Below, piece after piece: positions 48,405 to 59,962 of a stretch of 64,000 bases of DNA. The translations under genes and the position numbers were made by a program. This DNA is from Steromphala cineraria (taxonomy: Eukaryota; Mollusca; Gastropoda; Trochida; Trochidae): positions 20,772,406-20,836,405 of the forward strand of contig OU744730.1 of the NCBI GenBank assembly GCA_916613615.1, in the 5' to 3' direction. The first letter of the stretch is position 1. Every line of letters begins with the position of its first letter. Below the pieces are notes generated by a model. That model was not told the DNA's origin. It saw only the letters and a program-made list of their open reading frames with translations, and searched no databases.

Positions 48405-48680
48405 TTGTCATTGGCTCTATAGCTCATAAGACTCTATCAATTAGGGGTTACATGGCCACCAAATATATAGATCATTACTGTATCACAATTAGCTGAAGAG
48501 TCTGTACACAATTCAACAGTTTAAAGCTTTTGATAGTGGAGAAGAAGATGAAAAAGGTTTTAAGGGCTTGACCCCTGTGATCACTGGATCGCCAAATCTA
48601 TAAATCTTAATCTATGAATTTAAATTCTCATCATTCAGTCTGTACACAAGATTTCAGATTTCTAGTATTAGTGGCTCTAG
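48405..48680 (+). repeat. Old dispersed repeat copy (GGCTCTATAGCTCAT family)
   Basis: Diverged relative of 32170-32400 (CATTGGCTCTATAGCTCAT, GGTTACATGGCCACC, GTGGAGAAGAAGATGAAAAA). Its distal part (CAGTCTGTACACAAGATTTC, AGATTTCTAGTATTAGTGG) is matched in inverse orientation near 57170-57240. Confidence 0.55.
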
Positions 48681-49227
48681 GGAAAGATTTGACTGACAGA
48701 CCCCTTTCTGGTCTGATAAGTTTAGAAGTAAAGCTTCCAAAAGTTGTACAGCTGCATATCTGTATGAAATCACCTTAGAAGAAAGTAAGACAAGGGGTGC
48801 ATGGCCTTACAATCGCCTAAGGGGCAAGAGTTTGCTATGAGTGACTAGTTTTTTCCACTGTGTTGGGACTCATCACCTTAGAAGAAGCAGAACTAGAAAG
48901 CATCGTTCAATGACATCACACCTGTTAAATAGTGAGACACCAATGACTTGCAACTCACTTGAGTTGTTTTTCGGTCCCTGGTAACTGGTAAAAAAAGATC
49001 CTGGTATTTCAAAGATTGATCATGAAGTGCAATAGACCACCCAGAGTATGAAACAACAAAGAAAAGTAACCAGTCCAAAATTGTATTTTGAAGAGTTGAA
49101 TGGTGACATTGAAGCAAAAGCGAACCAGACCAGACCAAAAGTAACCAGGCTGGCATAAGAATGTTATTTCATGCACAGGGTCACAATCTCACTTTGGTAG
49201 TACAATTAAACAATTAAAGATTCATTA
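48681..49227. other. Intergenic DNA, no gene seen
   Basis: No gene recognised. The minus frame at 48893-49156 begins with a hydrophobic run (MPAWLLLVWSGSLLL) like a signal peptide, but nothing downstream resembles a known domain; treated as chance. Confidence 0.45.
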
Positions 49228-49581
49228 CTGTATTCAACCTAATAAGCGCTCTGCTCCACTAAGCGCCTCCAGAAGGTTCTTGTAATTATAGGTCTAATAA
49301 CCGCCCATGTACCAGTGGTACTAAAATAATAAATTCAGCTTATTCACTTTGTTTCATGAGGAATTAAAGGATAAATTAGCTGCAATCTGACTGTGTTATT
49401 TTCTACTCTATAATGTGTATTGTGTAAGTATGTTTTGACCACCTATATCAGTTATCAACGACAACCTAAACACAGTTCCACTTCAGTAGTTTTTATTTTT
49501 TATTGTCATTCACACAACTTTAATAAGCATGCACCCAAGTCAATGTTTAAGCGCCCTGGGCGCTTATTAGGTCCAATACGG
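49228..49581. mobile_element. TA-flanked MITE, GACCTAATAAGCGC ends
   Basis: Left end CTGTATTCAACCTAATAAGC then GC; right end GCGCTTATTAGGTCCAATAC then GG. About 20 of 24 bases form an inverted repeat. TA lies on each side (49226-49227, 49582-49583), consistent with Tc1/mariner/pogo targets. The 354-bp element has no coding capacity; the 60-codon frame at 49420-49602 runs through it. Confidence 0.82.
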
Positions 49582-49907
49582 TATATGAAATTCATGGATT
49601 AATGGATACCGCAGTTTTGTATTTCCTTACCTTTGAAGAATAATAGAATGTGAAAGTTTTTAAACTTAATGAAGTTGGTGATAAATTATGTTTTTACCTG
49701 TATCTATAAGAAGAACTGTGGATGATGTCAGTAATCGTTGATAATCTGTAACAAAAGAGTGTACAATAACAGGAAACTTTCTAAATCTTAAAACTTGAAG
49801 ATTAACTCAATACTGAACATAATCATGTAAAGCATGACAAGAAAAAGGGTTGAACTAAAACAATGAATATTGCAAGATTATCTCACTGGCTATATGATAT
49901 ATATCAT

Positions 49908-50345
49908 TAAGGATGAGCGGTATTATCAATATATCGGCATATTGCAATATAGGAACAACGTGATACGAATCTGTACACACTTCTGAAAATATCCAATATA
50001 TCGAACATTTCAAAACAAGCTATTTCCATCTAAGATTGCTTAAAACACCAAATAAAACATAATTGACGGAAAGTTCTTTACAAAGTTTGAAGTTGTGTTG
50101 ATAAAATAGCTTAAATATGTATACAGGTCATAAACAGTGATTTAAAAAATATCCCTTTCCAAAACAACTCATAGCTGAGCAATGATGATCATTCGTAGCG
50201 CTCATATTTAGACAAGATAGCAGGCACATTCTGGAATTAAAGAAGTATCTATATATTGCAATACGTATTGCAATACGTATTGCAATACGCTTTTCTGTAT
50301 CGCAATATATTGCAATACAGCAATGAGGAACGATACCCATCCTTA
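49908..50345. mobile_element. hAT-type MITE with exact 8-bp target duplication
   Basis: The target duplication TATATCAT is exact at 49900-49907 and 50346-50353. The element begins TAAGGATG and ends CATCCTTA, a perfect 8-bp inverted end that extends imperfectly (GAGCGGTAT versus GGGTATCGTTCC). An 8-bp duplication with short inverted ends is diagnostic of hAT-like transposons. The 438-bp interior has no transposase. Near the right end, ATTGCAATACGT is repeated three times in tandem (50257-50290), and TTGCAATA words recur on both sides. Confidence 0.92.
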
Positions 50346-50353
50346 TATATCAT

Positions 50354-52190
50354 ACCATACGATACCAAACCATTTCAAAGTTTAATAAGTCACCAAAAAT
50401 TATAATAGTAAGTACAATTTACTAGCAATCTTATCAAAATATTATGTATTTGCTACACTAAGCTACGCATGTAGATCATGCCAGGCTAAGTAATACCAGC
50501 TGTCCGATTTTCCTCTGACCAAGACAATAAGCGACTTCACCCCGTGTACATGTCCCATCTTCAGAACTCGGATAACAAACATTTCGGACTAGTTCTAAAT
50601 GTTGATGACAAATTTCCTAACATATCCAAATCATTTATTCAAACGGTGCTTAATTTATATCGCTCCTTCCAATCCGTTGGTAAAAAAATGTCAAAGAAAA
50701 ACCAATAATGTTACCATTGAAGAAATCTCTGCATGCCACCATGTGATGTCATAATAGACGGGACAAATTAGCATGCTATATTTAGAACAATTACGTTAAA
50801 TATACAAATATATACAAATATTTACTCTAAATTTCAAATATTTGATATATGCTATTAAAATTTATTATGTTTTGTAGCCATGAAGAAAGGCACCAAATAT
50901 GGACAGACCTGACATGAAATTGGAGAAAAAGTCTTGTTTATTTTATATCACATACATTCGAAGTTCATATGCAAATTAGAGAGAATCTTGTTCTGTCAAA
51001 CGACCTATGAACTTTAACATGCTTATTGGAAAATCAAAAGATCATAACATCTAGTTATCATCAATAACAGCATCGTGTCATTAGCACTTGTATCTATGTT
51101 TGTAGAATCAGCCTTTCAGAGACATACGATTTGATTGGTCATAGAAATCTGCCGTAGATCAAGTGGTCAAATCAAGTGAAATGCCACTGACTAAAAACAA
51201 ATACTTAACACTATCACAAACTAATGATAAAGTTCAACTTCGATAATCAAAAGTTCCAAAAATAATAAATTCCTTTTTACCTCTCATAACAAAAACATGT
51301 GTGAAATTTTGGTCATGATGGGAAATTTCAAATTTACTGTCACATAGGACTGTCATTTTAGTGTTTTGTAGCTTTAGGCTTGTAAAGAGCCATGCACTTT
51401 GGAAAATGCTATATGAAAACGTTTCTTATGTTTAGGTGTTAATTTCTAGCATTGGTGTTTTTCATTTTATAAGTTATTTCTTGTGTTTTGAAATATTCTT
51501 ATTCATGTTGTATCTTCTTGGTATGTAGTATTAAGTAGTACCCCCTTAACCAACACTTGCCATTGTAGAATAAAAGATATTCAATATTAGATACAATTAA
51601 CTTTGCATTTCACTGTAATACAGTGTATTCTATTGTTGAACATTGTCATACTTGTAAAATGCACATCAATCACAACAATTCTTATATTATATGCCTACAG
51701 TGATTTCATAAACTCTATGCCTAACACTTTTGAAATCTAAGCATATATCAATATTTTTTAATATGTAATCATGTTTAAAATATGCAACATCATAATATCT
51801 GAGGAAATCAGAATATAGGCCTAACAAGTTTCCTGGGCAATTTCTGAACATACATTCGCTGGAGCAAACGAAATGAACTGCTAGAGGAATTAACACAATG
51901 GATGTTATAACAATTCTATGCCTTAAAACGCGAGGCTATAACTTGCAATACTGTTTTATTAGTATGATATGAGATAAAAGACACAGAACAACATACGTCG
52001 TCTGCACGCGAAATGTCAACAATCTGTTTGTAATGCAAGGCGTTGTCGGTGAAAATCTAGTTTTGCAGTAATCAGGGTTCTTAAATTGATTTTATATCGT
52101 GTCAGATGTGTGGTAGGTGTATTTCTTTATGTTTGTGCGTTGTTGATTTTGTCTGTTGGTGCATTTTATTCACATTATTTCCTCATTTTC
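50354..52190. other. Intergenic DNA, no gene seen
   Basis: AT-rich unique sequence; no domain-bearing frame. A lone CATGCCACCATGTGATGTCAT phrase near 50735 is not interpretable. Confidence 0.5.
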
Positions 52191-52194
52191 CAAA

Positions 52195-52640
52195 CTCACC
52201 GGGCACCTGCTAGACGGCTGCCATTTTGTATCCCACAATTCAACTTCCGGTAGTGGCTGGTTAATTGAAGCATGCGCAACTCATTCCAATTAATTTTTGA
52301 ATAATTAATTAGCGCAATAAAATATCCACTTTTCATTTACTGTTATTTTTAGCTGGTGTTTTGAATGCTTGCAAGTTGTGAGAGACAGGCGTGCACGTGA
52401 GACAGGAAGAAGAGAATTTCAGCCGGTGCTGACCTCTTAGCGATCCGGGGGGCTGGAAGCGGCAAACTTCAACCTGAAGAAATTAACAACGTGACGGATT
52501 TTGAGGCAAGTTTGACCCGAGCCTGCTCGACTCACTCCATAGCTAACAGCACGCTTTCTAATTACTAGCCGTAATTAGTCTCTAAGTCGCCATGATCCAC
52601 ATCTTGCAGATAACAACGTGAGGCACACAAAACCACGTAG
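52195..52640. promoter_or_regulatory. Candidate (possibly bidirectional) promoter and 5' exon
   Basis: A GC- and CpG-richer patch after a long AT-rich stretch. It holds a YY1-like site GGCTGCCATTTTG (52217-52229), an ETS site AACTTCCGG (52242-52250) and an NRF1-like GCATGCGCAA (52270-52279), a trio typical of animal TATA-less promoters. On the minus strand, the text after the YY1/ATG word is followed by CCCG|GTGAGT with the donor GT at 52199-52198: a good splice donor ending a short leader exon. The ATG there meets a stop after four codons, so the exon would be non-coding. Downstream on the plus strand (52380-52640) GC stays raised, as in a 5' UTR. The gene body was not identified. Confidence 0.45.
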
Positions 52641-53470
52641 GTTCTCTGTTATATTCTTTTATTTCAGTGTTGCATAGGACGCGAGGAAGCATGTGTTTAG
52701 ATGAGTTAGTATTGCTATTTGCATCCATATCAATAACAATCGGATTGCGTATCGGCCAGTCGATATTTCTTGTCCATGTCTGCGAGTCACATCTTTGTTA
52801 TGCAAGCCAATCTAGACCTGCGTTGGTGGGGCTGGCTTTGTGATAACCGCTGTTAAAAAGCTGCCGGTTAGTACCGCTACTTTCCATTTCTTGTTTGTTT
52901 ACGTTTGTCTGTCAGATGATGTGCATGTTTGTATCGCGCTATCACAACAATGCAACCGAGTCTTTTTCATCCCAATTTGTGAGTAACACGATGCTTTTCA
53001 AAGCTCTATTTTGTCGAGCTGTCAAGCCGTATAAAACGGCTTTGTGGACGGGTGAATGGCAAGCGATCCTTCAGTCATTCGGAACCCGTTAGTGATTGAC
53101 TAAAATAAAACGCGCGAAATCTTGTGACGCCGAGGACACGATACGCTCCTCGCTCGTGAAAACACGCGCATGTCAAGGTGTGAGATTTTGACACGCTACC
53201 TTGGGGGTCGGGCAGGTTTAGGGGGAGGGGCAACATGATAAGAGGGAGAGAGACTTGTTACCGGACAAGGAAACTGTTCTGTGATTGACCGAGCTTTCAT
53301 CACGGCCCGATAATGTTACGGGGGTGTTCCACGGGGAATTCCGTAGTGCTACTGAATAGTGCAAGACAGATTTATTTCGCACGCGCGGTCAATGTGTGTT
53401 ATCGGATCGTTTTGCACCGTGCTTTATGCCACTGTGTCATGTGTTAGAGCCACGCGTGCCAGAAAGGGTA
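52641..53470. other. CpG-rich flank of the promoter candidate
   Basis: CpG-rich words are frequent (CACGCGCGGTC near 53382, ACGCGCGAAATC near 53111). Frame 52895-53092 (65 codons) is domain-free. This may be leader exon or intron 1 of a gene running rightwards, but no splice pair could be fixed. Confidence 0.35.
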
Positions 53471-54515
53471 TTTAAATGTAGACAAAACATTGATTTTAAA
53501 TATTGTAGAAATAGAAATAATGTGTTAAGATGTTTTTATAATGGTACACTAAGCGATACATGATGCTTTTATTAATATATTAAATTAAATTATTTGTAAT
53601 TAAAAAAATATATGTTTAAATTAGATATTTTTTCTCCTTTTTTTCTTAACAAATATGTAGGCTATATTTGTGATGTTTTTCAATTTTATTATATCCCTTA
53701 TAAATTAGCTGTAATAATTTTGAGAATGAAAATTTTATGTAAATTAACGATATGGTCTACTTTTGATTTTATGTAAGTTTTTATAATTTTCATATTTCAA
53801 GTATGTAGAATAAAAGTTAAAAACTTGTGATAATTACCCCCTTGATTTATTTACAGTTCCATAATTTCAATGAAAGACAATTTTTTCCGGTAATTGTTAA
53901 AAATGACTATTGATTAAGTAGTATTTGTCAACATGTTTCTTGTCTGCAAATATATTTTGTGATCGTTATTGATATATATGCTTATAAATGGCAAATTTTC
54001 CCAGAACCATTGTTATCTTGCTGCTTATACTATAACTAGCGTCTATATCGATGTTCATCTTATTAGCAAAATATGAAAAACAATGTCAGCTGTAAAGTTT
54101 ATATAACTTTTAAGTAAAGCTTCATTCATTTAAAACCAACTTAATGAATATAATTTAGAAATAGAACCGTGAAAAAGAATTGAATTGCAGATGGCTACTT
54201 GAAAATTTATCAGAATGAAGTTTGTTTAATATCTTTTTTTAGTTTTAAATATGTGTTAATTGTTCTTTTTTACTTAAACTTGTGACAAAGCTACGGATTT
54301 ACATAGCTTCCTGTTTCTGTTTTTTTTTTGCAAAACTGAAACAAAGACAAGGGCAATTGATATGTTTGATTACTGCAAAGTATTGTGTCATATGGTGATG
54401 ACTCATAGTTAGATGTTTATATAGGACTTTTTTTCAATCAAACAAATTGTTGCAAATAATGTTTTAAACAGAATATTTACTGGATTTATGTTTGATCAAG
54501 GAGTTGATTAATTAT
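53471..54515. other. Very AT-rich intergenic DNA
   Basis: An abrupt fall in GC after ~53470. No features recognised. Confidence 0.5.
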
Positions 54516-54590
54516 TATAATAATAATAATGAATATTTATATAGCGCTATATCCATACACAAGGTGCATGCTCAAAGCGCATAGTATATG
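54516..54590 (-). mobile_element. SINE/LINE 3'-tail fragment with ATT repeats
   Basis: The + strand shows TTATTATAATAATAATAATG, then AATATTTATATAGCGCTATA and a CATGCTCAAAGCGC phrase. Read on the minus strand this is AGCGC...GCGCTATATAAATATT plus (ATT)n, a 3' tail widely shared by marine-invertebrate SINEs and their partner LINEs, from general knowledge. The rest of the element is not visible. Confidence 0.55.
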
Positions 54591-55309
54591 AGAATGAAAG
54601 GTAATGATTGATATCATAAGAATGAAATTGAAAGTATGAGAAAGAGCATGAATGATAAAATATGAATATGTATTTGCAGCATATACGTATAACAGAATAT
54701 TGTTAGAAACTTTAAATGAATTATAGCTTTGATGTAAAAAATCTCTATTGGAGAGACTAATATGTCCTCAACATCAACAGTCTGTTCCTGTTAGGAAGGT
54801 GTTAACTGTTAATTAGCATTAATTTCATAAAATATGCATGTAATATTTGTAATGAATATCAGACCAAACAGTCTTTACTGTACTTTACTTGCATTAAAGA
54901 AAAAAGAAATGAAAAATGTTTATAATCGTTTGCAAACTATAACAGACAAGAATACATTTTACACATACTTTGTAACTTTAATATCATGCGTATATTCATA
55001 AACCTTTAAGAAGAGTATATATTAATGTTTCATTTGATAGACCAGATCTGTTAGATTAATTACAATCTGCCTTACGACTCGTGTTATATTGTACTTTATG
55101 CTGAAAAAACTTTTCTTCTCTTTCTCCATTTGGCAGTTAATAAATATAGGTACATGTTTTCACTGTCCTTTGACAAAGGATAGTTTGCAGCTTAACTTTC
55201 GTAAGGATTTATTTTTATTATCCTAATTTTTAAATAAATTATTTATTTCAGTTATTTTACCTTAAACTGCACATAACCACAAACATATTTCACTATTTTC
55301 TTTGAAATA
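54591..55309. other. Intergenic DNA, no gene seen
   Basis: AT-rich unique sequence. Confidence 0.5.
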
Positions 55310-55895
55310 TATTAAAATCTGATTACATATTGTATAGTGTGTCAAAGGTCGCTACTCAAATATGTTCAGTTTGGTAATGAAAGCCGTATTTGAATGCCAC
55401 CTATGATGGACCGCTAAGACCTATCTGGCCACAAACCAGTGAATTCATTACTGCCCGTCACTGGTCACACCCCCTTTTTGTGACGTCATAAACAGAATCA
55501 GCCTCGTTATCTATAAATCTATCGTAACAATACCACAGAAAAAAATAATTAATGATTTTCAGAAAATATATTCCACACAGTTAGATAAATCAGCTGACGA
55601 TGTAACACCACTAAGCATTTGGTGTAAAAAAGATATCAACATCAATGGTAACTAAACAATTATTTAGGCACTATTTCAGTTGAAATAATGATTCATTAGT
55701 CTGTATAGTCTGTTTATTATGTCACACCCGCATGAGTTTTATCGCCCCGAACCCAATGTCTTAATGAAGGGCTGATTAAAGGTGTTTATTGGACAAATTT
55801 ACAAAAAGAAAGCCCAGTTTTCATTTTGTTGAAAAATCTTTGAACGAAATTGAGAAGTGATGAAGTCGAGGTTAGTGGATGTTTAAAAAAGGCAT
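55310..55895 (-). mobile_element. ~600-bp dispersed repeat, inverted copy
   Basis: Reverse-complement partner of 41895-42520, 12.8 kb away. Landmarks in order: GGTCGCTACTCAAATATG, AGACCTATCTGGCCACAA, ACTGCCCGTCACTGG, CCCCCTTTTTGTGACGTCAT, CATCAATGGTAACTAAACAA, ATTAAAGGTGTTTATTGGAC, GTCGAGGTTAGTGGATGTTT. The copies differ by many substitutions, so both are old. TGACGTCA is retained at 55481-55488. Confidence 0.8.
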
Positions 55896-56715
55896 TGTGT
55901 TCTCTAAATTTTATTGTGAAGCACATGTTAGGTTATTACTCAGATAGTTTTCTGATAGAACAACAATATCAACTAATAAAGTACAAGAAGTATGAGAGAA
56001 GAATACTGGATGTTTTTTTACCTTAAACATTATTTAAGCTGTGTCTTATCTCTCGATTGATAATCCATACAAAATTATCTAAAATTGCAACAATAAAAGA
56101 TTTGATCATCCATCTATCCAAGATATTGTTTGATGAAATTCAAAATTACCGGTAAATCAAATTGAATTTTTTTTAGATGAATTCAAAAAAATTACAATTT
56201 ATTTAAAAACTTGACAATTTTATTCTTGAGTTAGTATAAAATATGTATGTTTTTTTCTTAACGATGGAAAAACTCGTAAAGAGAATTTTACCTGAGCATT
56301 TATCGTTAATGGCAAAGAATAAGTTAAATTTATTTCATTTGTCTTTTAATGTAAGCTGTAATAGATGTCAAAGTTCTAATTAGAAGTACCATTAACATTT
56401 CTTGAAACATTAAAATACCAAAACTAGTCATCAGATCACCTTTCTCAGACTAATTAAATGATTTGTTTACCTATTATTTTGTTTGTAAAGTTTGCAAATT
56501 GTTGAAGTTAAAATCATGATGATAGTCATTTGACACTATCATTAGTCAAATTGGTATTGAGATATCTTTACAATAAAACTCTCATGTTAAAACCATTATG
56601 CCTGATAGTTCTGAAATTTTCCATGAGAGCTTTTACAAGTAGCCAATCCGAGCTTCTTTCTTTACTTAACAGGCTATGGTTCCTGCAAACTAGCCACATT
56701 GAATGGTTTGAATTA
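55896..56715. other. Intergenic DNA, no gene seen
   Basis: AT-rich unique sequence; frame 56530-56739 runs into the following duplication and has no domain. Confidence 0.5.
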
Positions 56716-57050
56716 AATAAAAAGGTTTCAATATTATAACTTCTTTGAGAGGCATTTTAGAAGTTGGAATGACAATAATGAAGAGATGATATTGATGAAA
56801 AACTACTTCATTCATGGTATGCAACATTTCTACACAGGTTCTTGTGTCCTATAATGAATAAAGAAGTTGATTCATATTAATGAATTAAGTAAAAAGGTTT
56901 CAATATCATAACTTCTTTGAGAAGAATTTTAGAAGTTGGAATGACAATAATGAAGAGAAGGTTTTAATGACTACTTCATTCATGGTATGCAACATTTCTA
57001 CACAGGTTCTTGTGTCGTATCATGAATAAAGAAGTTGTAATCCGTATGTT
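56716..57050 (+). repeat. Two-copy ~172-bp tandem duplication
   Basis: AAAGGTTTCAATATTATAAC at 56721 and AAAGGTTTCAATATCATAAC at 56893. Both copies continue with TTAGAAGTTGGAATGACAAT, CTACTTCATTCATGGTATGC and CTACACAGGTTCTTGTGTC. They look ~90% alike by eye; no further copies. Confidence 0.9.
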
Positions 57051-58548
57051 CCTCTTCATTAGGGTCAATATCAGCATGGAAACTTAATTTTTTAATAAAA
57101 CTATTGTCTGGATGAAATTATGGCTGTACACATGTCATTAAGTCTTATGTGCCCCCATTCTGTAGTCTTTCTTTTATATTGACTTCTTCTCCAGAACCAC
57201 TTACCCTAGAAATATGAAACCTTGTGTACAGACCAATCTTTTGGGGATTATAATTCATAAGTTTGGTGATTAGTCTGATTATTTACATTGTCATTAAATC
57301 TTTATATTTGTTCAATTTTATAAATATAGGGAGATAGTTTAGTTAAGAACAACAATGATATGATACAATAAATTTCAATTAAAATAAAATGTTCTTTCAT
57401 GATTTTAATTTGTGATTAAAAAGTAGAACAAAAGTTAATGCTTGTGCTGACGTTGATGTTTGTTAGGACCTAAGGTGCACTATTTCATGCGATTAGGATG
57501 TGGTTTCTTTTTCTTCTTAGATGGCATTCAAATGATAGGCTGATGAACAATTAGATAAGTGGGATAAATATACTCTGGTAATTAGATATGCCATAAATTG
57601 AGTGGATGGATAAATAGATTAGATCACGGTTAGCTCAGTTAGATGCGTTAGATAAAACAGATTTGCTATTACCAAAGAAAGGTGATAATTCTGACTGATA
57701 GGCTTTTTCGCAAATGATGTAAACAATTGGCATAGAGGAAGGTAAATTGAATTAAAAACATTACTTGTTTTGTAAGACCTTTCCGTAACATGCAGAAATG
57801 TCACAGGGAAATTAAGAAAAAAAACATTAATTGAACATTATGGATGCTTTGTAGTCAATCTGACTGGAAAAAGTGAATCTACATTTGAGATTTCACTGAT
57901 GCTGTGCAACTGGTTTGTTTCAAATATAATATTTATCTGTGATAAAAGTTTGGTTGCACTGCGATGTTTCTATGCAATATATACCCTTTGCAAAGAACCT
58001 ACCATCATATCTTTCCATTTGTTCTTTGTTTCTTCGACATCAACCACTTAAATTGGTCACAAAGATTAAGGAAGGTCTTGGTAATTTTTAATATGTGTTC
58101 ATTAAGAAATAATTCGTTAACTCAAGATGAAAGAAAGGCTCGAGTGGATGTTTCAACTCCAAACCTTCAAGCCGCATGGTCACAAATACAAGACTATTGG
58201 TTGAAGTATATCCTTTCAATTTGAATTTGACTCGTCCTCTCTTGTGTGTTATTTGTTGCACTGCAGCCAGTTGTTCAAAATATCTAGTTAACTTATTGTC
58301 AGTATAAAGGCTAAAACATGTCCTTGAATTCTAGGAAGCTATGTCTAAGTTTAAATCGCAGAAGATTGTGACCATGCACTTTTTTCACGAACCATAACAG
58401 TAGCAACTGCTAAGTGAACCTTGATTGGACTATCAAGTTGTGGTGCAGGGTGCTGGAGAGTTGCCACAGAAAACTTGGTGATATGCAGCAAGGCTTGACT
58501 GTAGAAATAAATGTGACATTCAGTTAGGTTTGAGTCCAATTTTCAGTA
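57051..58548. other. Intergenic DNA with an old repeat fragment
   Basis: Near 57170-57240 the minus strand resembles the distal part of the repeat at 48405-48680 (TCTGTACACAAGGTTTCATA, TTTCTAGGGTAAGTGGTTCT). Frame 57964-58224 (86 codons) and its C-terminal part DERKARVDVSTPNLQAAWSQ were examined; I recognise no domain. No gene is called. Confidence 0.45.
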
Positions 58549-58691
58549 CAGTAAAACACGGATATAACAAACTCCAAGGGATCAAAGAATTTAGTTCGCT
58601 ATATCTGGTGTGTCGCTATACGCATATTATTTTAATGATATTATTAAAATGTGTTCGCTATATCCGAGTTCGTTATATCTGTGTTCTACCG
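58549..58691. mobile_element. TA-flanked 143-bp MITE, GATATAAC ends (pogo/Tigger-like)
   Basis: The left end CAGTAAAACACGGATATAAC then AAACTC is matched inversely by GAGTTCGTTATATCTGTG then TTCTACCG at the right (about 22 of 26). TA on both sides (58547-58548, 58692-58693). The interior includes a small palindrome, ATATTATTTTAAT-GAT-ATTATTAAAAT. 'CAGT...GATATAAC' ends resemble pogo/Tigger elements, from general knowledge. Non-coding. Confidence 0.85.
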
Positions 58692-58693
58692 TA

Positions 58694-59461
58694 TTACAGT
58701 ATATGAATTTGATATAGTTTAGTTAGCACATGACATGTTTTCAAGTTATTAACAACCTTGTTTTGACTTTGTTGAATAAACAGTTATTCAATCTTATTAA
58801 AATAGTTTATGTCTTGGGTTTGATCCTCAAAATCATCCATTTTATGAGCCACAAGCACATTTGGTTTAATATTTTGGTGACAATTGTTCAGAATGCATAA
58901 AAACAGTAGTTCTTGAAGTCTTACAAGTTTAGAATAGATGACTATCATATCTTGGTTAGTTCAGGGATTACTATCAAAATGATTTTGCATTAAGTATTTC
59001 CTGTAATTACAAGTTGAAATGGTCACGATCTGTAAGGTGTTTTCTGAAGACATCCAAATGGTTCCATCAAAATGTTTCTTGAAATAGTAGTGTGAGTATA
59101 AAACTTGATTCAGTAATCGACCATGATCTCTTAGTGTATGTAGAGACATCCAAATACGATTTCATGACAACAACACTTACACAACATTTTGCATAAGATA
59201 TTTCTGGATATAGTCATGTGAGTAGTCCTGCTTCATGACTGTGTATTAAATAGGAGCCGTTTATATAGTCTAGATCCTATTTCTGCAAGTCTAGATTGAC
59301 TGAATACACATATGAAATGAAAGCCTCAAGAAATAAAATAACATAAATGAAGGTACAGTAATTATTTAAAATATTTCATAGACTAAATTTCAGTCTTATC
59401 ATGTGAGTAGAGAACAATAATACAATTCCATTGATAAGAGAACTACAGATTCTGTTGTCAG
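58694..59461. other. Intergenic DNA, no gene seen
   Basis: AT-rich unique sequence without recognised features. Confidence 0.5.
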
Positions 59462-59845
59462 TTGAAACAAATAGAAAAAGATTGTTTTTACAATTTTAGT
59501 GTTTTGGGCGTGATTTGTCGGAAGACAAGTAACTGTATGAGGACCATGATGGAGCTTGTTGGTTGGTGGCACATCTATGGAGATAAGTTGCTAACCTTCT
59601 GTACGTCCTTGTATACTTGCAGATGCTTCTTGTTGTCAGGTCCTCTCATCCATACTTCCATGGCAACGGAAAATGTGTTTTATTTCGACAGGACAGACAT
59701 TCAATGTAATAGATCATCTGAAGACGTGTCACATGTCAAACTTGATGTAGGTTCCGATTATTACCAGATACGTTCATGTATCAATGTTAAGAGAGAAAAA
59801 CGTTTTAGGGATATAGAGAATACTAAACGACGTCCCGTTTCATAA
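59462..59845 (+). CDS. Unrecognised 127-codon open frame (doubtful)
   Basis: The longest open frame outside transposons and satellites. It reads MKQIEKDCFYNFSVLGVICR at its start and includes an internal MATENVFYFDRTDIQCNRSS segment. No domain, signal peptide, membrane span or repeat was recognised. The last ten codons run into the palindromic element starting near 59817, so the natural end, if any, is lost or borrowed. There is no evident promoter or splice context. It could be a chance frame, an exon of a larger gene, or a decayed transposon gene. Codon use does not stand out by eye. Confidence 0.15.
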   Translation: MKQIEKDCFYNFSVLGVICRKTSNCMRTMMELVGWWHIYGDKLLTFCTSLYTCRCFLLSGPLIHTSMATENVFYFDRTDIQCNRSSEDVSHVKLDVGSDYYQIRSCINVKREKRFRDIENTKRRPVS

Positions 59846-59962
59846 CATATTTATGAAACGAGTGAATGGGTTGGTATTTAACGAGCGAAAGTGAGTTAAA
59901 TACCTATACCATTCACGAGTTTCATAAAAATGTTATGAAACGGGACCGAGTTTAGTATTTTA
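59817..59962. mobile_element. Palindromic (foldback) element
   Basis: Arms of ~62 bp at 59818-59881 and 59896-59960 share AATACTAAAC, TCCCGTTTCATAACAT, TTTATGAAAC, GTGAATGG and GGTATTTAAC, meeting at a GAGCGAAAGTGAG centre. Each arm is itself partly palindromic (CGTTTCATAA...TTATGAAACG), so the single strand could form nested hairpins. Two TGACGTCA sites follow at 60042 and 60063. The architecture parallels 11276-11666, though arm sequences differ. No coding content. Confidence 0.85.

Noticed and set aside
52200..52228. Minus-strand ATGGCAGCC as a protein start
   Set aside because: The frame stops after four codons, before the splice donor, so it can only be leader sequence.
57964..58224. 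86-codon frame with a charged, helical-looking C-terminus
   Set aside because: No domain recognised and no supporting context; kept only as a note.
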